Assembly: GCA_900291925.1 (NCBI GenBank)
Contig: UWYS01000007.1
Coordinates: 248,001-312,000, forward strand
Direction: 5' to 3'
DNA from: Thecaphora thlaspeos
Taxonomy: Eukaryota > Basidiomycota > Ustilaginomycetes > Urocystidales > Glomosporiaceae
Length of the DNA stretch: 64,000 bases
Shown here: positions 10,193 through 19,292 of the stretch, in pieces
How positions within the stretch are numbered: position 1 is the first letter of the stretch
Layout of the letters: the number at the start of each line of letters is the position of its first letter
Notes under the pieces: model-generated
The model's input: the letters and a program-made list of their open reading frames with translations, nothing else
Database searches by the model: none
Told to the model about the DNA's origin: nothing
Position numbers and translations under genes: made by a program

Positions 10193-13100
10193 CTAGACAA
10201 TAGCATGCAGCCCATAGACGGCCGCCCTCACCTCCCTGATCCGCCTCCCTACGTTGCTCTCGATAACGATCCTACCCTGGCTCTCCTTTTTGATCGTCAC
10301 CGCCTCTGTTCCGTTCTGGGCGCCGCAGACTAGCATGCCTTCTCCGGCGAACTCCGAGGCGAGGCGGTAAGTCGAGCTCGACAGGGCCGCCTTCAGAGTC
10401 GAGAGCTTGAGGTCGCCGACGAACAGCGTCGAGTCGAGCGTGTGCGACGACGGCGGTACGAGCGAAGAGACGGCCCGTGGCTGGCCCGGTAGTTGCGAGA
10501 GTTTGGTTCGGATCGAGGAGACCAGTGCCGTCGCTGATGTCGTCTCGGTTTCCTTCTTGCCTGCTTCGGCGACGACGGCGTTGGAAGAAAGTTCCGATAT
10601 CGTCGCACCTACCGCGGCAGCTTCCAGGGTCGGGATGGTGCTCTCCACGCCCAGCCTGACGGCCGCGTGAACGTGTGCGACCTCGTAATCCTCGAACCTG
10701 CTCATCTTGAGCCCCTTCAGCAGCGTGTCGCCCAAGACGACGGAATACGAATTCGTCAACTCTCCGATCCTCACGCTCTCCCATAGCGTCGGCGCAAAGA
10801 TCTCCTTCGTCATGCTCTTGACCGCCGTCAAAGCCGCCAGCATGTCTCGACGCGTAGCGGCGTCGCCGTTGACGGTGATGAGGCGACGCGGGTGCATCTG
10901 CGGGATCAGCGTCTTGAGCGCCCGTCCATCGTTGAGGCCGACCATCTCGACAAACGCGAGGCGGCACGAGACGGTGACCGTGACATGTTCGGTGATGTAC
11001 TTGGACGGTGGGGAAGGTGTCTGCGTGCGGCCTTCGCCGGTCTGTCGCCGCTTGTTCCTGTCGTCGGCCGCACCGCTGCCGTCAGCGAGGCTGCTGGCGT
11101 TGAGGCCGTCGCTGCCGCCGCCAACGCCGTTTGCCTCGATCTCCTTCCTCCTGCTGAGCCAGCGCGCAACGTCGACCGTCTCGCCGTAGCTGTCGATCCG
11201 CCTCTTGCGCTCGACGACGGGAAAGAGTCGATAGCGCACGCCAACGCCGAAGGGTCCCTCCTGTCCATTCGCCTTTGATCCAAAAAAGGTCGTCGCCCGA
11301 CTGGCGTTTCCCTTGAGGTAGATGTCGAACGAGACCTGCATCGCCGACTCGCCGTTGCCACCATCTGTAGCACCGTCGCCGCCTCCGCCGATGCCGCCGC
11401 CTCCGTCTCGGCCTCCACCTTCGTCAAAGGCGAGCGCGTTCTTGCGCTTCCGCCCTGCCATGCTTCCCGGCTCGGCGAACCCACCGCCTTCCACCTTGCC
11501 GACGGGCACCAACCGGCCTGCTGCCGCGGCCCCTTCGCCGCCGATAGACTCATCGTCGTCGTCCTCGTCGTCTTCGTCGGAGTCATCCTCGTCGTTCTCG
11601 TCCGCCTCGAGCCTCCGCCTCGATCGAGCAAGCAGTGCGCGCTGCTGTGCCTGCTTCTCCTTTTCCGCCTGCTCTGCCTCGAGAAAAGCCCTCAGCTCGT
11701 CTCCCTCTAATGGCACCTTGGATTTGAGCTCGAAGTCGACCTGGAGCTGCGGTGAGACGGTGTTTCCGAGCTTACCGTGCGTCCACTGGAAAGTTTTGTC
11801 CTGCTTGGCGTTCCACGCGTCCCAAAGATGCCGTGAGAGGCTCCCCGGCTCGCCCTGCTGGAGGAGCACGACAAGATCGCCTGGCCGTTCCGCGAAGCGG
11901 GAAAACAGCCTGCGTGAGGGGCCGTGCGTCATCGATGGTGGTACGGCCAGCACCACCTTAGCCTGGTCCCGCGGTACGGCGTCATCGAGCGCGGCTAGCG
12001 TGGGGAAGACTTTGAGAAACTTGAAGTCGAGTGGCGAGCTGAGCGCCTGCGACTTCATTCCCTTGCCCTTGCGGCTGCCGCCTCCGGATTTGTGGCCCCT
12101 TGCACCCTCGTTACCGCCGCCGCCGTCGTCGGCCGTCGCCGCTTCGCCAGCCTTGGTGGCCCATTCGCGCGTCATCCATTCCATGTAGGTGCGCGAGCGC
12201 TCCAGCACCTCCTTGCCCGTCCGACTGACAAGACAGAGGGGGAAGCGGGCGTGCGGGTAGGCGTAGGCCCAGTGCTGGTCCAAGAGCACCAGCAGCTCCA
12301 ACAATCTCGCCGAAGCGTCGACCGGGAAGAGGACCGAGTGTCCGCCCTGGATGGTCCTGTGCACGAGGTCGAGGAGTGCTGCATCGCGGTCCTTGCGCCG
12401 CACGTTGACCACCAGCCCGCGCTGGATTTCGGTAATGAGGAGGTCTGGCCTGCGCACCGCATCCGAGATGCCCCCTGACCCTGCCGAGCCGCCAGCAGCC
12501 GAGGGTGCTGCTGCTCCGGACGAGACAAGGAGTGCCGTGCCGTCAAGATGCCGCTCGCGATTGTGGTTCCAGTCGAGAGCGATGAGGACGGTGCCCGAGG
12601 TAGGGCTGCGGATCTTCCACACGGCACCTCCTAGGGCGTGGCCGGCGTTGTATGCAGTAAGGGTGATGCCGGTGCACTTACCCTCGAGGTGGGTGGGCTG
12701 GAGGTAGCGGACCGTCTTGATCGCTTCGAAGGCTTCGTCGACCTCATCGAGGGTGGCCAGGCACCGCCGATCTGCGATGCCGCCCATCGCTTCGACCTCG
12801 TTGCACTCCTTGTCCGCGTCGATCTCGCTCCTCCAGGCTTCGATGGCTTCCGTCACGGTGAGCTTGCCCATACTTTGTACGGGCATGGTGGCGTAGGCCA
12901 GGCATCGAAGGCCGAGCTTTGCGTGCGCGTAGGCGTAGAAGCCGAGATGAGAGAGGGTCGAGTGGGAGAGGAGGACGAGGTCGATGGTAGGCGCGAGCCT
13001 GCGGAGGATCTCGTCGAGCGGTCCGGCGGCGAGCGTCTCGAGGTCTTTGTGGCGTTTCTGCTGCTGTTTCTGTGCGTCCTCGCGCTGGTCATCTGTGTGG

Positions 13101-13375
13101 GCATCGCTATCCTTGGCGCTGGTCGTGGCGGGTGCGAAGAGGAAGTCTTCGGGTGAGCCGCAGTCGATCAGGATGCGGATGTCGTCCATCTGGAGGAGGT
13201 AGGCGAGCGCCTTTGGCTGCTCGACCGAGTCCTCGCCCCCGTTAGCGCGGACCACTGCGCCTGAGGCACTGTCGAGGGGGAGTTTGTGTTCGCCATCGTG
13301 ATGCTGTAGTTGTGTGCGCAGCGAAGCGTCGCCTGCGGTAGCAAAGGGTACGGAGAGGGGCAGGAAGGTGATCAT
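10193..13375 (-). CDS. CFT2: Cleavage and polyadenylation specificity factor subunit 2 (CPSF100/Cft2)
   Basis: A single exon of 1,060 residues starts at an ATG at 13375. The N-terminal metallo-beta-lactamase fold includes DIRILIDCGSPEDF (about 65-78). The position of the zinc-binding HxHxDH motif reads HSTLSH (138-143), so key ligands are missing, as is typical of the catalytically inactive CPSF100 subunit. A beta-CASP region follows. A strongly acidic linker (EDDSDEDDEDDDDE) sits in the middle, and a conserved C-terminal region contains VEMVGLNDGRALKTLIPQM. Within CPF/CPSF the protein partners the endonuclease CPSF73 in pre-mRNA 3'-end cleavage in the nucleus. RNA15, another factor of the same process, lies 37 kb away. 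Confidence 0.92.
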   Translation of the reverse strand: MITFLPLSVPFATAGDASLRTQLQHHDGEHKLPLDSASGAVVRANGGEDSVEQPKALAYLLQMDDIRILIDCGSPEDFLFAPATTSAKDSDAHTDDQREDAQKQQQKRHKDLETLAAGPLDEILRRLAPTIDLVLLSHSTLSHLGFYAYAHAKLGLRCLAYATMPVQSMGKLTVTEAIEAWRSEIDADKECNEVEAMGGIADRRCLATLDEVDEAFEAIKTVRYLQPTHLEGKCTGITLTAYNAGHALGGAVWKIRSPTSGTVLIALDWNHNRERHLDGTALLVSSGAAAPSAAGGSAGSGGISDAVRRPDLLITEIQRGLVVNVRRKDRDAALLDLVHRTIQGGHSVLFPVDASARLLELLVLLDQHWAYAYPHARFPLCLVSRTGKEVLERSRTYMEWMTREWATKAGEAATADDGGGGNEGARGHKSGGGSRKGKGMKSQALSSPLDFKFLKVFPTLAALDDAVPRDQAKVVLAVPPSMTHGPSRRLFSRFAERPGDLVVLLQQGEPGSLSRHLWDAWNAKQDKTFQWTHGKLGNTVSPQLQVDFELKSKVPLEGDELRAFLEAEQAEKEKQAQQRALLARSRRRLEADENDEDDSDEDDEDDDDESIGGEGAAAAGRLVPVGKVEGGGFAEPGSMAGRKRKNALAFDEGGGRDGGGGIGGGGDGATDGGNGESAMQVSFDIYLKGNASRATTFFGSKANGQEGPFGVGVRYRLFPVVERKRRIDSYGETVDVARWLSRRKEIEANGVGGGSDGLNASSLADGSGAADDRNKRRQTGEGRTQTPSPPSKYITEHVTVTVSCRLAFVEMVGLNDGRALKTLIPQMHPRRLITVNGDAATRRDMLAALTAVKSMTKEIFAPTLWESVRIGELTNSYSVVLGDTLLKGLKMSRFEDYEVAHVHAAVRLGVESTIPTLEAAAVGATISELSSNAVVAEAGKKETETTSATALVSSIRTKLSQLPGQPRAVSSLVPPSSHTLDSTLFVGDLKLSTLKAALSSSTYRLASEFAGEGMLVCGAQNGTEAVTIKKESQGRIVIESNVGRRIREVRAAVYGLHAIV

Positions 13376-13601
13376 GTCGAGACGCGTGGGAGGGTGATCA
13401 TCTCTGCCTGGCGGGAGGAGCGGACTACGGTGAGGGAGCGGGCAGGTGCGGTGTTGGGGTGTCGGAGGTCAGGGAAATGAGCGAGGTGTGGGAGGTGAGG
13501 GTGCTGAGGTAGATGAGGGACGTGAAGGGAAAAGCAGGCCCAGGTCGGGCCGCCTGCAGCCAGACGAGTGGAGCAGCGTCAAAAGTCCAAAGTCGGGGCC
13601 G
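13376..13601 (-). promoter_or_regulatory. CFT2 proximal promoter
   Basis: About 225 bp of normal, CpG-containing sequence separate the CFT2 start codon from the CpG-depleted island, so the native promoter is short or has been truncated by the island. No specific factor sites were recognised. Confidence 0.4.
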
Positions 13602-15687
13602 CCAGAGGCCTTTGACCACACTCAAATAAATTAGATTTTATTCTGTAACATTTATGGTATGTATTTGCTAGCAGTAACATGTTGGAAGAGAATAAAAAAT
13701 AGAGAAGAAAAAAAACACAAAACCTTGTCCAATCTGTCTGTGCCTTGGAGAAAGGCAAAGTATGTATATTGACCAACATGTGTGGTGCCTGCCTTCCATA
13801 GAAGTGTGTTGACATGTTGTAGTGGGGTTGAGATCTAGCTGCCCCTCAACAAGAAAGGCCACCATATAGCTGGCAGCCACATGAAGGCCTTGCTTTAGCA
13901 CCTGAAAATTGTGCACACTTGCAACATGTGCTCCAAATTGGCCTGCTTGTTGCCCTGGACAAGACAGACAATACAAGGCAAAGAGGCAATCATGAATGTG
14001 TGCTCTGAGCCCACTGATCTTGCAGATAACCTTTGCAACTGGGAGTTGGACCAGCTTGCTTGTTGCCTCAGAAAGGCTGGACAATGTGCAACAGGGCATG
14101 CTTGCCAAGGATGTATGCATCAAGCAGGAGGAGCCAGGCATTTACATGGTCATCCTGATGGTTAAGCACCTGAAAGAGTACCAGATGCTGGCAACTGCAC
14201 ACAAAGTTGAACCATGACTGCCACCTTAGCATCATGCAGCCACAGTGCAGGACACCCTTGGCCTCAAAATCAACAACACACATGCCTCTGTGCAGCAGGT
14301 AGGATGTGCCTGCTTGAAGCTGGATGTTGTTGAACTGAAGCCAGATGCCAAAGCCCATGCAGCAGAGTGCCACAGCTGGACAGCAACTTGCCCTTGCACA
14401 AGCAAGTCTCTTGTCAGGGTACAGGGACTTGCTGCCACAAGACCAAGTTGCTGGGGAACAGCTGGTGCAGGGCATTGGCAAAGATGACCACGCATGGCAA
14501 ACAAACAGCACAGCCAGAGTGTTGAAACATTCCTCTAACTAAACGCACTGGAGCATGCACAACCACAGCAGGATGCCAACGGTTCCTGCAGACTCAATGC
14601 TGACTCAGTTCCTGACATCTTGACCCCAATAGAGAGGGAGTTGAGACTTGTTGGGGACATAGGAGTTGAAGTCAATATGCAGGGGGACACATTAGACTTC
14701 AACAGATTGCTGTTGAGTTTGCCCAAACTGGCAAAATCCAACAATTGGCTACAGAAGACATCCCTCTGTAGCCACTCATGTCTTCCCTTTGTCTTCCCCC
14801 TTAGATAGATGTCAAGTATGGCCTGTAGCTGACTGTTGTGGACAACAAAGTCCCAACTCTCCATATAGCAGGACCACACTATACAAGTACCAGGATCCAA
14901 CTTGGGTGAACAGCAAGTTGTATATATAGTCAGCAACTTGTGGACTTAGTTGACATCTCTTTTCTCATCAAATCATCATCTCTTCCTCCCACTTCCAAGA
15001 GGGTTGGCTTCTTCTCTTCTTGCTTCCCTTCAACTTGACTCAAGTCAACACCTACTTTACCCTCTTGACATCTGTTTGTGCTGTGCACCCAACCTGCCAC
15101 AGAGATGCCCTTTATCTACAGAATAGCAACAAGGATAATTGGACAACTTCAACCTAGTCTTTGTGAGTAGATGACTACATCAGTTGTGTTGTTGGCTAAC
15201 TGCAGCTTCCCATTTACTCCTTTCAATACAGAGCTGGACACAGGACAGGCATTGGGAAGGATCATCAGGACAAGGTACATCAAGCCAGTGCACCAGATGG
15301 TTTTGGGACATGTGGGGCAAGGGCTATTGTTACAGGTTGCAACCTCTGGGTGGCAGGATATGAAGATGAGGTGGCTGCTTATATATATAGCTGAGCTGCT
15401 CTTTGGACAAGGACTGGATCTGGCATCCAGTCTACAGTTGTGTGCAGATGAATTGAGATGTGAGGAAAAAAAGAAAGGCTGAGAGAGACCCTAGGAGTGA
15501 TCTTGGCAATCACTCAAGATCACTACCTCCACTTACCTGGGGTGGGTGCCTTGCTTGACTACTGTACCCCTGACTGCCAACTGCACACTACTACCACCCC
15601 TTACCAGTGCCAAGGTAAGTGGAGGTAGTGATCTTGAGTGATTGCCAAGATCACTCTTAGGGTCTCTCTCAGCCTTTCTTTTTTCCT
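13602..15687. mobile_element. AT-rich, CpG-extinct island, probably a decayed transposable element
   Basis: Between the CpG dinucleotides at 13600 and 15688 I count only three CpGs in about 2.1 kb (14491, 14544 and 14580). Flanking DNA has several per 60-base line. TpG and CpA are abundant. Composition shifts abruptly from GC-rich to AT-rich, with TATATATA boxes near 14921 and 15379. Open frames are short and match no family I recognise. This is the pattern of a repeat mutated by CpG methylation and deamination, or by the CpG-directed RIP-like process reported in some basidiomycetes. It holds a candidate LTR and a foldback. The island sits between the CFT2 promoter and the 3' end of RAM2. Confidence 0.7.
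14711..15050 (+). repeat. Candidate solo LTR (340 bp)
   Basis: The segment begins TGTTGAG and ends GTCAACA, giving the 5'-TG...CA-3' ends with a 6-bp terminal inverted repeat typical of LTRs. It has an internal TATATATA (14921) about 200 bp in, followed by a CT-rich stretch. I see no convincing target-site duplication, primer-binding site or polypurine tract next to it. The call rests only on end structure and size. Confidence 0.25.
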
Positions 15688-15718
15688 CGCATCTCAATTC
15701 ATCTGCACACAACTGTAG
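15432..15718. repeat. Long near-perfect inverted repeat (foldback, MITE-like)
   Basis: The left arm 15432-15538 and right arm 15613-15718 are reverse complements over about 107 bp, separated by a 74-bp spacer. The ends are CTACAGTTGTGTGCAG and its complement. Differences between arms are a one-base change in an A run, one G/A change, and one site that is TG in the left arm and CG in the right. The element would fold into a long hairpin. The arms also contain AGGTAAGT-like sequence. It could be a miniature inverted-repeat element or the terminal part of a larger transposon. No clear target duplication flanks it. Confidence 0.85.
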
Positions 15719-16140
15719 TCAATACACAGTCGTTACAAGCTTGCCACATCGCCCGTGGAGAGCCTGATGACGCATTGCTAGCATAGCCACAACCGTCGAC
15801 ATACATCGCAACGTCAATACAACCCCCACCATCTTCCCCACACGCACGACACGCCCGCAAACGGTGCCCGCGAGCATCGCCAGCTGAACCAGACCGCCAC
15901 TGAGTATCGCTCCACCTTTTGACGTGGGCACCGAAGCGGCAACGGCCCTCTAGTGAGAGCGACTTCCTTGGCAGGGAGCAAGTAGGCCCGTAGACTTCCT
16001 CCCAGCCGAGCAAGTCGCTGCGCCCGACGACCGCCGCCGTTACACCACTGTACAACCAGCTGCCGCTGTGCTTCGGTGCCTGGGCTTGGATGGAACCACT
16101 CCACCAGCTTCTCCGGCTGCAGCAACGACCGATGTACATC
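15719..16140. other. Intergenic, 3' side of RAM2
   Basis: CpG-normal sequence between the foldback and the RAM2 stop codon. No gene was recognised; it presumably includes the RAM2 3' UTR. Confidence 0.4.
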
Positions 16141-17713
16141 CTACAGCCCAGCCTTCCTCCGCAGGCTCTGTAGTCTATACGCCCAATACCTCTTCCTGAT
16201 AGGATCGGAGGTACACAGTCTCGTCACCAGCTACACGCCGAATCGAGGGAAAAATAACATCCTATCAGCTCCATTCTCGCTTTCCTTGTAAAGTGGAGGC
16301 GACCGACCTGGAAGAGACTCACCTTCTCAGCCTGTTTCACCGCCTCCCTCCTCTCCTCTCCAGCGGTCTCGTCGGCCTTCTCGACGCTCTCTTCGAGACA
16401 ATCTAGACACCACTCGATCGCATGTGGCGGTGACCGACCGAATAGGTCAACACTAGGGTCTTGTTCTGCTTCGAGAGGGGTCGAAATCAGACTTTTGGCA
16501 AATGAGAGGGACGAGGAGAGCGGTGTGGTGATGGGTGCGGAGAGGTGGATTCTGCTTGTAACGATAACGAGGGGTGGTAGCGGACAGGTGTCAGAGGTCG
16601 GGACGACTGGGAGAGGTGACGCGAGAGCGGGAGAGCGGCGACTCACCCTCGTAGATAGTTCCAGGCGCTGGCGTTGTTGGGCGCGAGGGCGATCTGGGCT
16701 TTTGTAAAGCTTCGTCGAGCAAACGGAATGAGGATCAACGGGTCAGTGCCATGGCCGTATCGACACGAGCTGGCCCTCTCTTTACGGACACTCACCCAAT
16801 CTCGGCCCTCGTGACCTTGGCCATTTCCTCCTCCCATTTCCTAGCGGCCTCCTGGTCCGCTGGCCTGGCTCCTCTCCTCCCAAAGATGCAGAACCAGCGA
16901 TGGTTCCACGCGCTGTTATTGCGCACGTCCTCGACCAGCAGCTTCTCGGTGTACTCTAGCTCGTCGTCCCAGAGCTGCGGGAATGATCCCGCTCCGGGAC
17001 CTGCGTCCGCCGCCGCTGTCGCTGTCGCTGTCGAGGTGGGTGTCGAGCCGAGCCCGCCAAAATGTGCCAGAACCCACTGCCGGTATGCCCAGGTGTGGTA
17101 GTTCTTCGCGTCACGTTCCAGGTTGGAGGCGATGAAAGCCAATTCGAGGCTCGGGTCGCCGAGGGCCGAGACAATCAGGCGACGGTGTTGCCTGCGGGCG
17201 AGAAGGAGATGGACAGTAGGAAGCTTGCGGGTCAGCTTGGGCAGCAGCTACAGATTCGAGGCCGGACAGCGGACGGGGCGCCCCCACTCACCAGACCTGG
17301 TAGCTCTTCATGTTCTCATGCGCTAGCAAGTCGAGAAACTCGAGCTCCTTGTTCAGCATACCCTTCCTCCTTGCCTCGTTGCTGTACCCATGCTCCTCGC
17401 TCGCACCTTCGTCGTATGGCGTGCCCTCGATCAGAATCTTGGCTCTATACTGCCAGATGCTGTAGTGGGACGAGTTGAGCCTGACGAGGTGCTCGGTGAG
17501 TGCGAGGGCGCGGGGCGAGAGCTCGAGCGCCTGCGTGCTGCCTGGCGAGACGGTAGAGCCGGATACGAGGGAGCGGTAGAGGTCCATGGCGCTAGAGTAC
17601 TCCGGTTTGTAGAGGATAGGGCAGAGCGGGTTGGAAGATTCATGTTGGTAGGTTGGCTTGATGTCGGACCAGACGGGGGAGGCTGGGTCGAAGGGGAGGT
17701 AGGCGGTGGACAT
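16141..17713 (-). CDS. RAM2: Protein farnesyltransferase/geranylgeranyltransferase type I alpha subunit
   Basis: Five minus-strand exons are predicted: 17713-17292, 17191-16796, 16709-16647, 16551-16323 and 16230-16141. All phases agree and give 399 residues. The N-terminus has the WSDIKP box seen in the family. Several PPTA repeats (the W-x-x-R helical hairpins) are visible: [48 protein letters not shown] and SAWNYLRG. The C-terminus, [15 protein letters not shown], matches the family's IRKEYW end. The alpha subunit is shared by FTase and GGTase-I, which prenylate Ras and Rho CaaX proteins; targets of both GEFs in this window would be substrates. The acceptor of exon 4 could instead lie about 65 nt further downstream. 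The gene is head-to-head with the HSBP1-like gene. Confidence 0.9.
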
Positions 17714-18220
17714 GTTGGGCTGCGAGCGAGAGGGAGTGGATTCGGGGATTGCGGTGAAGGTGGTAGAGAGAAGAGGAGGGGCGAGGTGAGGGCCGCTGCT
17801 GTTGTGAGGGTCGCGACGCTAGAGCAAGCGGATTGAGGGCGAATGGCGAGAGAGAGGAAAGGGGCGAGGAGGGAGCGAGCGAGGAAGGGAGTGAGGAAGG
17901 GAGTGAGGAAGGGAGTGAGGAAGGGAGCGAGGACGGAAGCGAGGAAGGGAGGAAGCAAGTGAGGACGAAAGGACGGAACAAAGGGAAGCCTCTCTTTGCA
18001 GCCTTTTTCCCACAGCGCGGGGCGGTGAGTGGCAAGAGAGTAACAAAGGGGAGCGCCTCAGCCCCCTTCTCTGGTGTGGAGGTCACGTGCGTCTCGATTC
18101 CGCGCCGCCTGGTCCGTCCGCCTTTGCTAGCACCCTGCCTCGCCAGCCAGCACGCACGCAGCCAGCCAGCGCCTTTCCCTTCTCCCAATCAACGCCACCA
18201 CCTCCTCCTCCCCCTGCACC
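17714..18220. promoter_or_regulatory. Bidirectional promoter RAM2 / HSBP1-like
   Basis: The region between two divergent start codons contains a purine-only minisatellite. CT-rich and CACC-rich sequence precedes the HSBP1-like ATG. No specific factor site is claimed. Confidence 0.5.
17871..17955 (+). repeat. Polypurine 12-bp minisatellite
   Basis: About five imperfect copies of GAGGAAGGGAGT form a nearly uninterrupted purine strand, so the opposite strand is polypyrimidine. Such tracts exclude nucleosomes and can form triplex DNA. It sits about 160 bp upstream of the RAM2 start codon. Confidence 0.75.
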
Positions 18221-18756
18221 ATGTCAACAAAATCAACACCCTCCGCGCCTACGTCAAGCAGCGCCGGCGAGATCACATCGAATCTCAACACAGACAACGC
18301 ATCGTCAAGACCGACGACGCACGGTGTCACGCCTCCGGTCATGGGCGAGATCAGCAGTCCGCACCAGCTCGTCGATTGGGTCGATACCTTGCTCCTCCAG
18401 CTCGAGAACAGGTTCGATGATATGTCTGGTCAGGTCGGTTCTCGCAGTAAGTATCATCGCCGCCATTCCGTAAGGAGAACCAGCTCGAAGACAAGAGCGT
18501 GCTGATCGTATCGATCCGTGTGCGCGGGCAACAGTGAACGAGATGTCCAATAGGATCGATGCGTTGGAGAGCAGCATTCAAGGTCAGTCTCCGGCGTCCT
18601 TTCCTCTCCCTCGTCTCCTCTGAGTTGAGCCGGATACTGACATCGTACCTACACCCTCATCGGCGGCGAACTGTACCCGCTCCAGATCTCATCAGCGGTA
18701 CCACCGCCCCTGTCACGGCCCAAGTCACCGGAACCTCGAACAATGCAGACGACTAG
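18221..18756 (+). CDS. Heat shock factor-binding protein 1 (HSBP1)-like protein
   Basis: Exons 18221-18446, 18535-18582 and 18686-18756 give 114 residues. The C-terminal half is the HSBP1 coiled coil: LVDWVDTLLLQLENRFDDMS, then a linker, MNEMSNRIDALESSIQDLI, with heptad hydrophobics. The family's VDDM/RIDDLE-type motif is recognisable as MSNRIDALE. HSBP1 is a small trimeric coiled coil that binds the HSF1 trimerisation domain and dampens the heat-shock response; family members also resemble WASH-complex assembly factors. The N-terminal roughly 45 residues are Ser/Thr-rich and disordered. Intron positions split the coiled coil into three exons. Confidence 0.85.
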
Positions 18757-19292
18757 CCAGGTCCCAAGCCTCGACCTCCTGCCCTTCACATCTTCGACCT
18801 GGCACCAGTTCCGGCGACGAACACGGCCGCGTACCGCCTGAGGGCACCCGAGCCATGCTTGACCGCATTTCAAGAAGACCCCACCTCGCCGCCTGGTCAC
18901 CCATCGCCCTTGTATTTGCACTCCTTCCCTCTTAATCACAGCTGCCTCGTCCACGACCTCGTCACTCCGTCGCCCCGTGCGCCCGCGAGACCTCCGAACT
19001 CTCGCAGGCCAAGACTGCGAGGACGACTCATTTTATTTTCGCGACTCGCCGACCTATGATAACGTGTGACAGCGGCGGCAGGTGTGGACAGTTTGAATCA
19101 GAACGAGCGTAGGATGTTGCGAAACCCCTTTTCTCCGGTGAAATGTGGACTGCAGGGAGCAATATGGGAAAACGGGAGCGCAATACGGAGACCGGTGACA
19201 AGGGAGAGAGAGTGTAGTAGGTCGAAAAGCGAGATCGCGTAACAGAGAGGGAGATAGAGACCGGGCCAGACGGGAAAGTGTTCTTCGGAATA
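18757..19292. other. Intergenic between convergent genes
   Basis: Presumed 3' UTRs of the HSBP1-like gene (+) and the Irs4-like gene (-). No further gene, RNA or repeat was recognised. Confidence 0.45.

Noticed and set aside
14535..14936. Open frames in the CpG-depleted island as a live transposon gene
   Set aside because: They are short, Cys/Ser-rich and match no transposase, integrase or reverse transcriptase motif; CpG loss also removes some stop-forming contexts and biases frames.
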